Positions 17,295 to 25,431 of a stretch of DNA of 64,000 nucleotides are shown here, in pieces. Location: NCBI RefSeq assembly GCF_001434145.1, contig NZ_AZED01000020.1:52155-116154 (forward strand), read 5' to 3'. The stretch's first letter is position 1. Each line of letters opens with the position of its first letter. The position numbers and the translations under genes were made by a program. Source of the DNA: Lentilactobacillus otakiensis DSM 19908 = JCM 15040. Its GTDB lineage: Bacteria > Bacillota > Bacilli > Lactobacillales > Lactobacillaceae. A model generated the notes under the pieces. That model saw only the letters and a program-made list of their open reading frames with translations. It made no database searches and was not told the DNA's origin.

Positions 17295-18575
17295 ATGAAA
17301 ATTAGTGATCATGAATCGAATATGCAGATAATAAAGGATGTTTCCAGCAATTTTACCAGTACTTTTTGTGGTGACATGTTCTCATTTGCTTTGGGGCTCA
17401 TGTTATTACATGCAACCGGAATGTCGATCAGCTTCGGACTGTCAATGATCATCATGCCAATTGTGACACTCGTTGGTTTGGTCCCAATTGGAAATCTAGT
17501 GGATACATACAAACACAAACAGATCTTGATGATTAGCTTGGCCATTAGGATTATTGCCCTTTTCATCTATGCAGTTACGATTGAAAGATTTGTGGGGACC
17601 GGAAAGCTAATCCCAACGGTTATATTTTTGATCATCAACTATGCTTCTGTTAATGTGTCGAACTCAGGTTATATGGCGTCTGTTCATGAATTGGTGAACA
17701 CAGGTCATATTCAAAAGCTCAACTCATTAAGTCAATCAGCCGCATCATTTGCTTCCACCTTTTCGCCCATTGTTGCAGCAGCCTTGTACGTGTTGGTGGG
17801 GTTTGAATGGTTTGTTATCTTCCAATTATTCGCCCATGTCATTGCATTATTGATATTGTCTACAATGCATTTTCATTATTCAAAAAGTATTCAACCAGAA
17901 TCAACAATTATCAAGGAATCACAGTTTGGTAAGTTCAAGGTTGGCATTAATTATTTGATGTCACACCATTTTTTGAGATATTTAATCAGTGTTGCATTAT
18001 TTTTAAATTTCATTTTTGCGGTCACAAACGTTGGCCTGCCATTCATTGTGGTGCAGCATTTACACTTGGGAAACGTGACCCTTGGCCTATTAAATTCTGC
18101 AGATGCACTGGGAATGCTCATTGGAAATTTGATTATTAGTGTGTCACCAGAACTTAGAAGGCTGGCGCGTATCCTTGCAGTTACCATGGTTACGATGGCG
18201 ATAGGAATTTCCGGGGTTGGATTCTTGTTGTTGGTTAACCCCAGCAAACTACTGGTTCAGTCTGCAGGGTCTTTGATGTTGTTTGCCGTGGGCTTGTCGC
18301 TGGCATTTATGAATACGCCGTTTGGAATTTACATGCAAAAAACTGTCCCAGCGGAGATCATGGGCAGGGTGTCATCAACCGAGATGTCCCTTAATATGAT
18401 GTCAATTCCTCTTGGCACAGTTTTCTATTCGTTTATTTTTCAGCGATTTCCAAATGGCATGGTCTTCGTCTTGTCAGGTGTGGTGATGGTTAGCTTTACA
18501 CTTTTGACGATGCCAAAATTTATTCATATGCAGATGCCAGATCAAGACGGGGTTGTAGAAGAGAGCCGGCAATAA
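17295..18575 (+). CDS. MFS transporter
   Basis: The 426-residue protein has about 12 hydrophobic segments, with a charged loop (LVDTYKHKQ) between helices 2 and 3 in the place of the MFS motif A. The C-terminal half has the helix pairs around MLIGNLIISV and MNTPFGIYMQKTVP. It resembles MFS_3-type exporters of drugs or natural products. The substrate cannot be read from sequence. GAGGGTG precedes ATG 17295. Its divergent pairing with an Rgg-like regulator suggests inducible export. A strong terminator follows at 18703. Confidence 0.85.
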   Translation: MKISDHESNMQIIKDVSSNFTSTFCGDMFSFALGLMLLHATGMSISFGLSMIIMPIVTLVGLVPIGNLVDTYKHKQILMISLAIRIIALFIYAVTIERFVGTGKLIPTVIFLIINYASVNVSNSGYMASVHELVNTGHIQKLNSLSQSAASFASTFSPIVAAALYVLVGFEWFVIFQLFAHVIALLILSTMHFHYSKSIQPESTIIKESQFGKFKVGINYLMSHHFLRYLISVALFLNFIFAVTNVGLPFIVVQHLHLGNVTLGLLNSADALGMLIGNLIISVSPELRRLARILAVTMVTMAIGISGVGFLLLVNPSKLLVQSAGSLMLFAVGLSLAFMNTPFGIYMQKTVPAEIMGRVSSTEMSLNMMSIPLGTVFYSFIFQRFPNGMVFVLSGVVMVSFTLLTMPKFIHMQMPDQDGVVEESRQ

Positions 18576-18702
18576 ATAAGTGTGGATTCTGAGTCTTTCC
18601 ATTAATTCATTTATAAGTAAAACGGTTTGTTACAAAATAAATGAAAAAATGTTCTATAACTTACAAAAAGTTCATTCATCGATTGTTCACAATGTATTAC
18701 AG

Positions 18703-18735
18703 AAGAAGCTTGCCCGGAGGCAAGCTTCTTTTTTT
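18703..18735 (+). terminator. Terminator after the MFS gene
   Basis: AAGAAGCTTGCC pairs perfectly with GGCAAGCTTCTT around a CGGA loop and is followed by a T-run. The 127 bases between the MFS stop and this terminator contain no supported gene. Confidence 0.85.
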
Positions 18736-18809
18736 ACGATTTGGAGTGGGGGGATGTGTTCTGTTGGTTGGATGATTTTTGGAAGTTGGAGTGCGTATTG
18801 CTATTCCAT

Positions 18810-18938
18810 AGTGGAAACGTGCTCTGACAGCCCATCCCCGGTATATAAGCAGCAATAGCGCATCAATGAACAAGAACCGTTCATCAATGCCCTATTGCTG
18901 CTTATATACCGGGGATAAACGGGCTTTGTCGCACTCTA
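18810..18938 (-). repeat. Gene-end hairpin, copy C
   Basis: Read on the minus strand it starts at the def stop codon (TAG AGTGCGAC) and ends CGTTTCCACTA. Arms 18834-18871 and 18879-18916 give a 38-position stem with 35 Watson-Crick pairs, two G-U pairs (minus-strand RNA) and one G-G mismatch around a 7-base loop. The tip contains TGATGAAC and TTGTTCATTG. No T-run follows. The element is flanked by TA on both sides. Confidence 0.75.
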
Positions 18939-19502
18939 GTACACAAACACCTCATCATCCGTCTTTGCGAATGGATTATCCTTATTAATATGATCATAGA
19001 ACAGGGTGCCGTGGAGATGGTCGATTTCATGCTGGCAGACAATTGCCGGGTAATTTTTCAATCGGACTTTGTGTTCTTTGCCATCGACATCTTGGTACTT
19101 CAACGTAATTCTGGCGGCTCGAGGGACATAGCCAGGAATGTCTTTATCAACTGACAGGCAGCCTTCGCCCTCAGTCAAAGCGCCACGTTGAACTGAATTT
19201 GACACAATCACCGGATTAATAATGACATCTTTGAAAACCGGCTTATCTTTTTCATCTTCATCTTCGCTGGGAACTAACACGGATGCCATCATCTCAGAGA
19301 CACCAACTTGTGGAGCTGCCAGACCAACACCAGCCCGGAGTCCCAACTTTTCACATTGCTCTGGATCCTGGCTGACTTCAAGATATTCCATGAGGTCGTG
19401 GGCCAACTGCTTATCTTCTTTACTCAATGGAAATTTGACTTTTTGAGCTTGTTTGCGGAGAACCGGATCTCCATCTCGTACAATATCTTTCATTAAAAAC
19501 AC
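18936..19502 (-). CDS. def: Peptide deformylase
   Basis: Peptide deformylase removes the N-formyl group from new proteins with a metal-dependent active site. All three motifs are present: [13 protein letters not shown] and HEIDH. The 188-residue form has the acidic insertion (SEDEDEKDK) seen in Gram-positive type 2 enzymes. GTG 19502 is chosen because GGAGGT lies 7 bases upstream and gives [15 protein letters not shown], close to the usual start in lactobacilli. ATG 19493 would be 16 bases from the SD. The TAG stop is the first triplet of gene-end hairpin C. Confidence 0.93.
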   Translation of the reverse strand: MFLMKDIVRDGDPVLRKQAQKVKFPLSKEDKQLAHDLMEYLEVSQDPEQCEKLGLRAGVGLAAPQVGVSEMMASVLVPSEDEDEKDKPVFKDVIINPVIVSNSVQRGALTEGEGCLSVDKDIPGYVPRAARITLKYQDVDGKEHKVRLKNYPAIVCQHEIDHLHGTLFYDHINKDNPFAKTDDEVFVY

Positions 19503-19615
19503 GCTAAAGACCTCCGAAAATATTTTAATCATTGAATTAATAACTTCTATTCTAACTTAATTTTAAGAAAAAAACTATATTCACAAAGTTGATGTTTTTT
19601 CACAAACTATACTCC

Positions 19616-19629
19616 CGCAAGCGGTTTCA
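19616..19629. promoter_or_regulatory. Candidate cre site upstream of the pdh operon
   Basis: CGCAAGCGGTTTCA matches 12 of 14 positions of the CcpA operator consensus TGWAANCGNTNWCA. It lies about 65 bases upstream of the pdh -35 box, which would suit control of pyruvate metabolism by carbon status. Confidence 0.4.
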
Positions 19630-19691
19630 ACCCAATTTTTGTCAAGCAAAAAGATTATTAGAAAAAGTTGGTTTCACGGCAATGAAAGGGC

Positions 19692-19720
19692 TTGCAAACA
19701 GTCGTGAAAAATGCTAAATT
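19692..19720 (+). promoter_or_regulatory. pdh operon promoter
   Basis: TTGCAA and TAAATT are 17 bases apart, with a TG one base before the -10. The leader to pdhA is about 65 bases. Confidence 0.6.
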
Positions 19721-19791
19721 TAACTTGTGGTTTAGAAGTGATCAGTTTGTACATCACAAGTCTAGCTTTATAGGAAAGGAAAGTGTTATCT

Positions 19792-20913
19792 ATGGCAGCA
19801 AAGAGTAAGCATGTTGTTGATTTTGCCAAGATCAAATCAACGATGAGCGATCCATATAAGAAACCAGTTCAAGTTATTGATGAAACCGGGAAAATAGTTA
19901 ATCAAGAATTATTTGACCAATTCAGCGATGATGAACTAGTTACGCTGATGGAAAAGATGGTTTGGGAACGTGCATTGCATGAACAAACAATGAACTTTTC
20001 ACGTCAGGGTCGTTTAGGTTTCTATGCTCCTACTTACGGTGAGGAAGCCTCAGAAATGGGGATTGCTCACGCAATGAAGAAACAAGATTACCTCTTCCCA
20101 GCATATCGTGATTTGCCACAATTAATCCAACACGGCGCAACCGTTAAAGAGGGTTACTTATGGTCAAAAGGTCACTACCAAGCTTATGACTATGTACGAC
20201 GCGGTGTACGTGCATTTATCCCACAAATTATTATCGGTGCTCAGTATGTACAATCAGCTGGTGCTGCATTAGGAATCAAGAAGAATGGTGAGAAGGATAC
20301 CATTGCTTATACATTTACTGGTGATGGTGGTACTTCACAGGGTGACTTCTATGAAGGTATCAACTTTGCAAGTTCATTCCAAGCACCAGAAGTATTCTTC
20401 GTTCAAAACAACGGCTGGGCAATTTCAGTTCCACGGAAGACTCAAACCGCTGCTGAAACGCTTGCACAAAAGGGTGTTGCTTCAGGTGTTCCTGGCGTCC
20501 AAGTTGATGGTATGGATATCCTTGCAACATACTTGGTTGCAAAAGAAGCTCGTGACTTCGCAGTTGCCGGCAATGGCCCTGTCTTAGTTGAAACCTTGAC
20601 TTATCGTTTCGGTGCCCACAGTTCTGCCGGTGATGATCCTAGTCGTTACCGTACTAAGGAACAAGAAAAACCATGGTTCGACCGAGACCCACTTATTCGT
20701 TTGAGAAAAGTTTTGACCGACAAGAAACTTTGGGATCAAGACAAAGAAGACAAATTAGTTGCGCAATACAAAGATGAATTCAAGGAAGCAATGAAGGATG
20801 CCGAAGCTGCTCCTAAGCAAAAGGTTAGTGACTTCTTGAAGAACACATTTGAAGTTCCAACCCCAGATGTAGCAGCCGACATTAAGAAATACGAAGCAAA
20901 GGAGTCGAAGTAA
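19792..20913 (+). CDS. pdhA: Pyruvate dehydrogenase E1 component, alpha subunit
   Basis: E1-alpha binds thiamine diphosphate and with E1-beta decarboxylates pyruvate and acetylates the lipoyl group of E2. The 373-residue protein has the thiamine-diphosphate motif GDGGTSQGDFYEGINFA and the phosphorylation-loop-like segment RFGAHSSAGDDPSRYR. ATG 19792 is 8 bases after AAGGAAAG; an earlier GTG at 19783 overlaps the SD. It is the first gene of pdhABCD. Codon choice is strongly biased, as expected for a highly expressed operon. Confidence 0.95.
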   Translation: MAAKSKHVVDFAKIKSTMSDPYKKPVQVIDETGKIVNQELFDQFSDDELVTLMEKMVWERALHEQTMNFSRQGRLGFYAPTYGEEASEMGIAHAMKKQDYLFPAYRDLPQLIQHGATVKEGYLWSKGHYQAYDYVRRGVRAFIPQIIIGAQYVQSAGAALGIKKNGEKDTIAYTFTGDGGTSQGDFYEGINFASSFQAPEVFFVQNNGWAISVPRKTQTAAETLAQKGVASGVPGVQVDGMDILATYLVAKEARDFAVAGNGPVLVETLTYRFGAHSSAGDDPSRYRTKEQEKPWFDRDPLIRLRKVLTDKKLWDQDKEDKLVAQYKDEFKEAMKDAEAAPKQKVSDFLKNTFEVPTPDVAADIKKYEAKESK

Positions 20914-20915
20914 TC

Positions 20916-21893
20916 ATGGCTAAAATGACATATATTAAAGCAATTACCAACGGACTTGACCAAGTATTACAAGACGATCCGAAGACTCTGATTTTTGGTG
21001 AAGATGTTGGTAAAAACGGTGGTGTGTTCCGTACGACTGAAGGGCTTCAAGATAAGTATGGTGAAGACCGAGTATTTGATACCCCACTTGCTGAATCAGG
21101 AATTTTAGGAATGTCAATCGGACTTGCATTAACCGGCTGGCGTCCAATCCCAGAAATTCAATTTATGGGATTCACAATGGAAGCTGTTGATTCTGTTGGC
21201 GGTCAAATGTCACGTAACCGGTTCCGTTTCTCAGGCGACGTCACAATGCCTATCACAATCAGAACCCCATTCGGTGGTGGTACCCATACTGCCGAACTTC
21301 ACGGTGACTCACTTGAAAACTTGTTCATTGGGATCCCAGGATTACGTGTTGTAACACCTGCAAATCCTTATGATGCTAAAGGAATGGTAATCTCAGCCGT
21401 TGAAAATAACGACCCAGTATTATTCATGGAAAACCTGAAACTCTATCGTTCAATGAAGGATGAAGTTCCAGATGGCCATTACACTGTTCCCCTAGACAAG
21501 GCAAATGTTGTTCGTGAAGGATCTGACATTACCGTTGTTGCTTACAGTGCCGAAGTTAACGAAGCACTCAAAGTGGCAGATAAATTAGAAAAAGAGAACA
21601 TCTCAGTTGAAGTTATTGACTTACGTTCATTATCACCAATTGACGATGAAACAATCTTTGCTTCAATCGACAAGACTCACAAAGTAGTTATCGCTCAAGA
21701 AGCACAAAAGATGGCTGGTGCCGGAGCAAAAGTTGCTTCAGACATCGCTGAAAACGACATTATGTCATTGGATGCACCAATTGGCCGTGTTTCTGCTCCT
21801 GACAGTATCTTCCCATTTGCTATGGCTGAAAATGATTGGCTTCCAAATGCTGATGATATCGAAGCTAAAGTACGAGAAATTTTGAACTACTAA
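20916..21893 (+). CDS. pdhB: Pyruvate dehydrogenase E1 component, beta subunit
   Basis: This 325-residue transketolase-like subunit pairs with PdhA to form the E1 heterotetramer. Recognisable segments are FGEDVGKNGGVFRTTEGL near the N-terminus, FGGGTHTAELHGDSLE in the middle, and the C-terminal transketolase domain (VVAYSAEVNEAL onward). The start codon is 2 bases after the pdhA stop, with AAGGAG inside the last pdhA codons, so translation is likely coupled. Confidence 0.95.
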   Translation: MAKMTYIKAITNGLDQVLQDDPKTLIFGEDVGKNGGVFRTTEGLQDKYGEDRVFDTPLAESGILGMSIGLALTGWRPIPEIQFMGFTMEAVDSVGGQMSRNRFRFSGDVTMPITIRTPFGGGTHTAELHGDSLENLFIGIPGLRVVTPANPYDAKGMVISAVENNDPVLFMENLKLYRSMKDEVPDGHYTVPLDKANVVREGSDITVVAYSAEVNEALKVADKLEKENISVEVIDLRSLSPIDDETIFASIDKTHKVVIAQEAQKMAGAGAKVASDIAENDIMSLDAPIGRVSAPDSIFPFAMAENDWLPNADDIEAKVREILNY

Positions 21894-21928
21894 AATTCTA
21901 ATTTGTTACAGAAAGGAAGTTAGATCCC

Positions 21929-23266
21929 ATGGCTTATAAGTTTAAACTACCAGAGATGGGAGAAGGAATTACTGAAGGTGAAATTGCTACCTGGGATGTA
22001 AAGGTTGGCGATACCGTCAAGGAAGACGATCCGTTAGTTGAAATTCAAAACGATAAGTCTGTCCAAGAAATGCCATCTCCAGTTGCCGGAACCATTAAGA
22101 GTATTGAAAAGCAGGAAGGAGAAACTGCTGAAAAGGGCGACGTTTTAGTTGTCATTGATGATGGATCTCCTGACGAACCTGATGATGCCGCTCCTGCAGC
22201 TGCACCAGCTAAGGAAGAAGCTGCTCCTGCACCTGCCGCTGAAGCCGCACCTGCTCCAGCTGCCGCACCAGCACCTGCCGCTGCTCCAGCCGCAGTTACT
22301 GCTGCACCAGCTGCTTCAAATCCAAACGCAATTGTAAAAGCGATGCCATCTGTCCGTCAATATGCACGTGACAAAGGTGTTGATATCACTGCTGTTCCTG
22401 CTACAGGAAATCATGGTCAGATTACCAAGGCTGACATTGACAACTTCAATCCAGCTGCTGCTCCAGCCGCACCTGCTGCTGCACCCGCAACTGCTCCTGC
22501 TGGCGAAGCAAAGGCCGCTGCCGGACAAGCCGTTGCACCTTGGAAATCAGACCAACCTGATCTTGAAACTCGTGAACCAATGTCACCAATGCGTAAGATC
22601 ATTGCTAAAGCAATGCGTACGTCTAAAGACATTGCGCCTCACGTAACTTCATTTGATGATGTTGAAGTTAGTGCATTAATGGCTAACCGTAAGAAATACA
22701 AGCAAGCAGCTGCTGACCAAGATATTCATTTGACATTCTTACCTTACATTGTGAAGGCATTGGTTGCCGTTATGAAGAAATATCCTGAGTTCAACGCTTC
22801 AATCGATGACACCACCCAAGAAATTGTTTACAAACACTACTTCAATGTTGGTATCGCTACGAACACTGATCATGGCCTGTACGTACCAAACATTAAGAAT
22901 GCTGATTCCAAGGGTATGTTTGAAATTGCTAAAGAAATTACCGACAACACTCAAGCTGCTTATGACAACAAGCTTGGCCCAGATACAATGAAGGGTGGTT
23001 CAATTACCATCAGTAACGTTGGATCAATTGGTGGTGGCTGGTTCACGCCAGTTATCAACCAACCTGAAGTTGCTATCTTAGGTGTTGGTAAGATTGCCAA
23101 GGAACCATATGTTGATCCAGAAGACGGCGAAATCAAAGTTGGCAATATGCTGAAACTTTCATTGAGCTACGATCACAGATTAATTGATGGTGCCCTTGCA
23201 CAAAATGCTTTGAATTACATGAATCAATTGCTTCATGATCCAGCAATGCTGTTGATGGAAGGATGA
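21929..23266 (+). CDS. pdhC: Dihydrolipoamide acetyltransferase (E2)
   Basis: E2 forms the core of the pyruvate dehydrogenase complex and transfers the acetyl group to CoA. The 445-residue protein has one N-terminal lipoyl domain (lipoyl lysine K43 in QNDKSVQ) and a flexible alanine/proline-rich linker (about 85-130). A peripheral-subunit-binding domain ([12 protein letters not shown]) and a second alanine/proline linker follow. The C-terminal catalytic domain ends with [10 protein letters not shown], which supplies the active-site histidine and aspartate. AAGGAAG precedes ATG 21929. Confidence 0.95.
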   Translation: MAYKFKLPEMGEGITEGEIATWDVKVGDTVKEDDPLVEIQNDKSVQEMPSPVAGTIKSIEKQEGETAEKGDVLVVIDDGSPDEPDDAAPAAAPAKEEAAPAPAAEAAPAPAAAPAPAAAPAAVTAAPAASNPNAIVKAMPSVRQYARDKGVDITAVPATGNHGQITKADIDNFNPAAAPAAPAAAPATAPAGEAKAAAGQAVAPWKSDQPDLETREPMSPMRKIIAKAMRTSKDIAPHVTSFDDVEVSALMANRKKYKQAAADQDIHLTFLPYIVKALVAVMKKYPEFNASIDDTTQEIVYKHYFNVGIATNTDHGLYVPNIKNADSKGMFEIAKEITDNTQAAYDNKLGPDTMKGGSITISNVGSIGGGWFTPVINQPEVAILGVGKIAKEPYVDPEDGEIKVGNMLKLSLSYDHRLIDGALAQNALNYMNQLLHDPAMLLMEG

Positions 23267-23273
23267 TCGAATA

Positions 23274-24698
23274 ATGGCTGATGTTGAAAAGAAAGAAACA
23301 GTAATTATCGGAGCTGGCCCTGGTGGCTACGTTGCCGCAATCCGTGCATCCGAATTAGGACAAAAAGTAACACTGATTGAAAAATCAGATACACTTGGCG
23401 GTGTTTGTTTAAACGTTGGTTGTGTTCCTTCCAAAGCTTTGATCGCTGCTGGGCATCGTCTTCAAGAAGCTAACGATGCTTCGACTTATGGAATTACAAC
23501 TCAACCAGCTACAATCGATTTTGCTAAAACGCAAGACTGGAAGCAAAAGAAGGTTGTTGACCGAATGACCAGTGGTGTTAAGATGCTGCTGAACAAACAC
23601 AAGGTTGAAATTATTCATGGAGAAGCTGTTCTGGACAGTGATACTCAATTACGAGTAATGCCTACCGGACCGCAACAATTCATGAGTGCTGATACTGGAA
23701 CGACCATTCAGTTTGACAACTTAATCATTGCCAGTGGTTCACATCCAATTGAAATTCCTGGATTCAAGTTTGATGGCCGAGTTGTTGACTCAACCGGTGG
23801 CTTGAACCTTCCAGAAATTCCAAAAGAATTCGTGGTTATCGGTGGAGGATACGTTGGAACCGAATTAGCTGGCGCATATGCCAACTTAGGTGCTCACGTA
23901 ACCATTATCGAAGGCTTGGATTCAATCTTGAATGGATTCACTAAAGACATGGTTTCATTAGTTGTCAAGAACTTGAAGAAGAAGGGCGTTGATATTCATA
24001 CCAGTGCCAAAGCAATTTCTTCAAGTCAGGATGACAACAGCGTTTCCGTGACGTACGAAGAAGATGGCAAACAAACAACCATCAAAGCTGACTACTGCAT
24101 GGTAACTGTTGGTCGTCGTCCAAACACTGATGATCTTGGCTTGGAATACACCAAGGTTAAAGTTGACGATCATGGCATCGTGCAAACTGATATCCAAGGC
24201 AGAACTGATTCAGAACATATCTTCGCAATTGGGGATATTGCTTCAGGTCCTGCATTGGCTCATAAAGCATTCTTCCAAGGCAAGGTTGCTGCTGGCGCTA
24301 TTTCCGGCAAGAACACTGCTAATGACTATGTTGGCGTTCCTGCGGTCTGCTTCTCAGATCCAGAAATCGCCGTTGTTGGTATGACTCAAGCACAAGCTAA
24401 AGATAAGGACATTGAAGTCTCAACTTCGAAGTTCCCATTTGCAGGTAATGCTCGTGCCGTATCACTTGACGAAGCTGACGGATTCGTTCGTTTGATCTTT
24501 ACTAAAGATGATAAGACGATCGTCGGTGGTGAAATCGTTGGACCTGGTGCAAGTGATTTAGTTGCTGAATTAAGTTTGGCAGTTAATAGTCACATGAATG
24601 TTGAGGACATTGCCCTTACCATTCATCCACATCCAACCCTGAGCGAACCAGTTCAAGAAGCTGCAGATGTAGGTTTAGGATTCCCAACGCATATTTAA
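23274..24698 (+). CDS. pdhD: Dihydrolipoamide dehydrogenase (E3)
   Basis: E3 reoxidises the dihydrolipoyl group of E2 with FAD and NAD. The 474-residue protein has the FAD motif GAGPGGYVAA near residue 13, the redox pair C45/C50 in GGVCLNVGCVPSK, the NAD-binding GGGYVGTELA, and the C-terminal HPHPTLSE with the catalytic His-Glu pair. It starts 7 bases after pdhC. The TAA stop is immediately followed by the first of two tandem gene-end hairpins, which replace an ordinary terminator here. Confidence 0.95.
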   Translation: MADVEKKETVIIGAGPGGYVAAIRASELGQKVTLIEKSDTLGGVCLNVGCVPSKALIAAGHRLQEANDASTYGITTQPATIDFAKTQDWKQKKVVDRMTSGVKMLLNKHKVEIIHGEAVLDSDTQLRVMPTGPQQFMSADTGTTIQFDNLIIASGSHPIEIPGFKFDGRVVDSTGGLNLPEIPKEFVVIGGGYVGTELAGAYANLGAHVTIIEGLDSILNGFTKDMVSLVVKNLKKKGVDIHTSAKAISSSQDDNSVSVTYEEDGKQTTIKADYCMVTVGRRPNTDDLGLEYTKVKVDDHGIVQTDIQGRTDSEHIFAIGDIASGPALAHKAFFQGKVAAGAISGKNTANDYVGVPAVCFSDPEIAVVGMTQAQAKDKDIEVSTSKFPFAGNARAVSLDEADGFVRLIFTKDDKTIVGGEIVGPGASDLVAELSLAVNSHMNVEDIALTIHPHPTLSEPVQEAADVGLGFPTHI

Positions 24699-24813
24699 AG
24701 TGTGCGACGAGACCCGTTTAGGGCCTGGAGTACAAGGAAGAGTCGACAATGATGAACGTTTCTTGTTCATCGTTGCCGGCTTTTTCTTGTACAGTAGGGC
24801 CCTGGGTCGTCGG
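24699..24813 (+). repeat. Gene-end hairpin, copy D
   Basis: It begins with AGTGTGCGACGAG directly after the pdhD stop codon. Arms 24730-24757 and 24765-24792 make a 28-position stem: 23 Watson-Crick pairs, four G-U pairs in the plus-strand RNA and one A-C. The loop is GTTTCTT. An outer stem GGGCC/GGGCCC is separated by a conserved GGAG/CAGTA internal loop. Confidence 0.75.
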
Positions 24814-24830
24814 AGCATAGCTCAAATGGA

Positions 24831-24935
24831 AGTGTGCGACAAAGCCCGGGTTGACCCCGGAGTGTAATGCAAGAAAGTCGATGATGAACTTGTTCACCGT
24901 TGGCTTTTTTGTTTTACATGGCAGGGGTCAGGGCA
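24831..24935 (+). repeat. Gene-end hairpin, copy E (tandem with D)
   Basis: It begins AGTGTGCGACAAAG, 17 bases after copy D. Arms 24863-24889 and 24892-24918 give 27 positions with five G-U pairs in the plus-strand RNA, one U-U and one A-C. The tip is shortened. A T-rich stretch (CTTTTTTGTTTT) in the descending arm could let the apical part act as terminator for pdhABCD. The following 24936-25080 shows nothing I can support. Confidence 0.7.
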
Positions 24936-25080
24936 GACATGCTAACAACATGAATTCTATGTAGTGTTTTTAACTTGATAGATCAAAAATAATTGCTGTC
25001 TCCAGTCCCTTGTTTGCATACTGTTATAAACAACGATCAAACTAATAACTGAAAAACTCCAACAACTTCGGCCTTTTCTG

Positions 25081-25109
25081 TTTCACAAAGTCGTCATGTA
25101 TCATATAAT
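25081..25109 (+). promoter_or_regulatory. Promoter of the UPF0223/inositol-phosphatase genes
   Basis: TTTCAC and consensus TATAAT (25104-25109) are 17 bases apart, about 20 bases before the SD. Confidence 0.55.
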
Positions 25110-25142
25110 AAAGTCAACGTAGTACTGATAGGAGTGAATGCA

Positions 25143-25430
25143 ATGGCTGATGGGTATGAATACCCTTTGATTGACGGTTTGGGCGTTGATGAAATTATTG
25201 ATGTCGTGAATTTTTTCCAGACAATTGAACAAGCGTATGAGCAATCTGCAGGTGTCAAACGAGCCGACTTTATCGATGCTTATCGAAAATTTCAACAGGT
25301 TGTGCCTGCCAAAATGGAGCAAAAACAGCTTGAAAGGGAATTTGAACACCGCTCGGGATATGATTCCTATCAAGTCATTAAGCTTTCTAAGGATGCACAG
25401 GCGGGAAATTTAAGCGTACACGAGGCATAG
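25143..25430 (+). CDS. UPF0223 family protein
   Basis: The 95-residue acidic protein (YPLIDGLGVDEIIDVVNFF, later YRKFQQVVPAKMEQKQLEREFE and a GYDSYQV segment) matches the UPF0223 family, known in Bacillus as YktA. The function is unknown. The fold is expected to be a small helical bundle. ATG 25143 is 8 bases after ATAGGAG; an upstream GTG at 25134 lies in the SD. The next gene starts one base after its stop, as in other Firmicutes where it precedes an inositol-monophosphatase-like gene. Confidence 0.85.
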   Translation: MADGYEYPLIDGLGVDEIIDVVNFFQTIEQAYEQSAGVKRADFIDAYRKFQQVVPAKMEQKQLEREFEHRSGYDSYQVIKLSKDAQAGNLSVHEA

Positions 25431-25431
25431 A

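Noticed and set aside
17197..18702. A short pheromone (SHP-like) gene next to the Rgg-like regulator
   Set aside because: Short frames around 18641 start with ATG but have no SD and no hydrophobic C-terminal peptide; none is present in the divergent region.
18580..18858. A 92-codon open frame after the MFS gene
   Set aside because: It lacks an SD and reads through a perfect intrinsic terminator and into hairpin copy C.
24699..24935. Treating copies D and E as an ordinary intrinsic terminator of pdhABCD
   Set aside because: T-runs occur only within the descending arms, and the shared start, tip and outer stem with copies at other loci need more explanation. Partial terminator activity of copy E remains possible.
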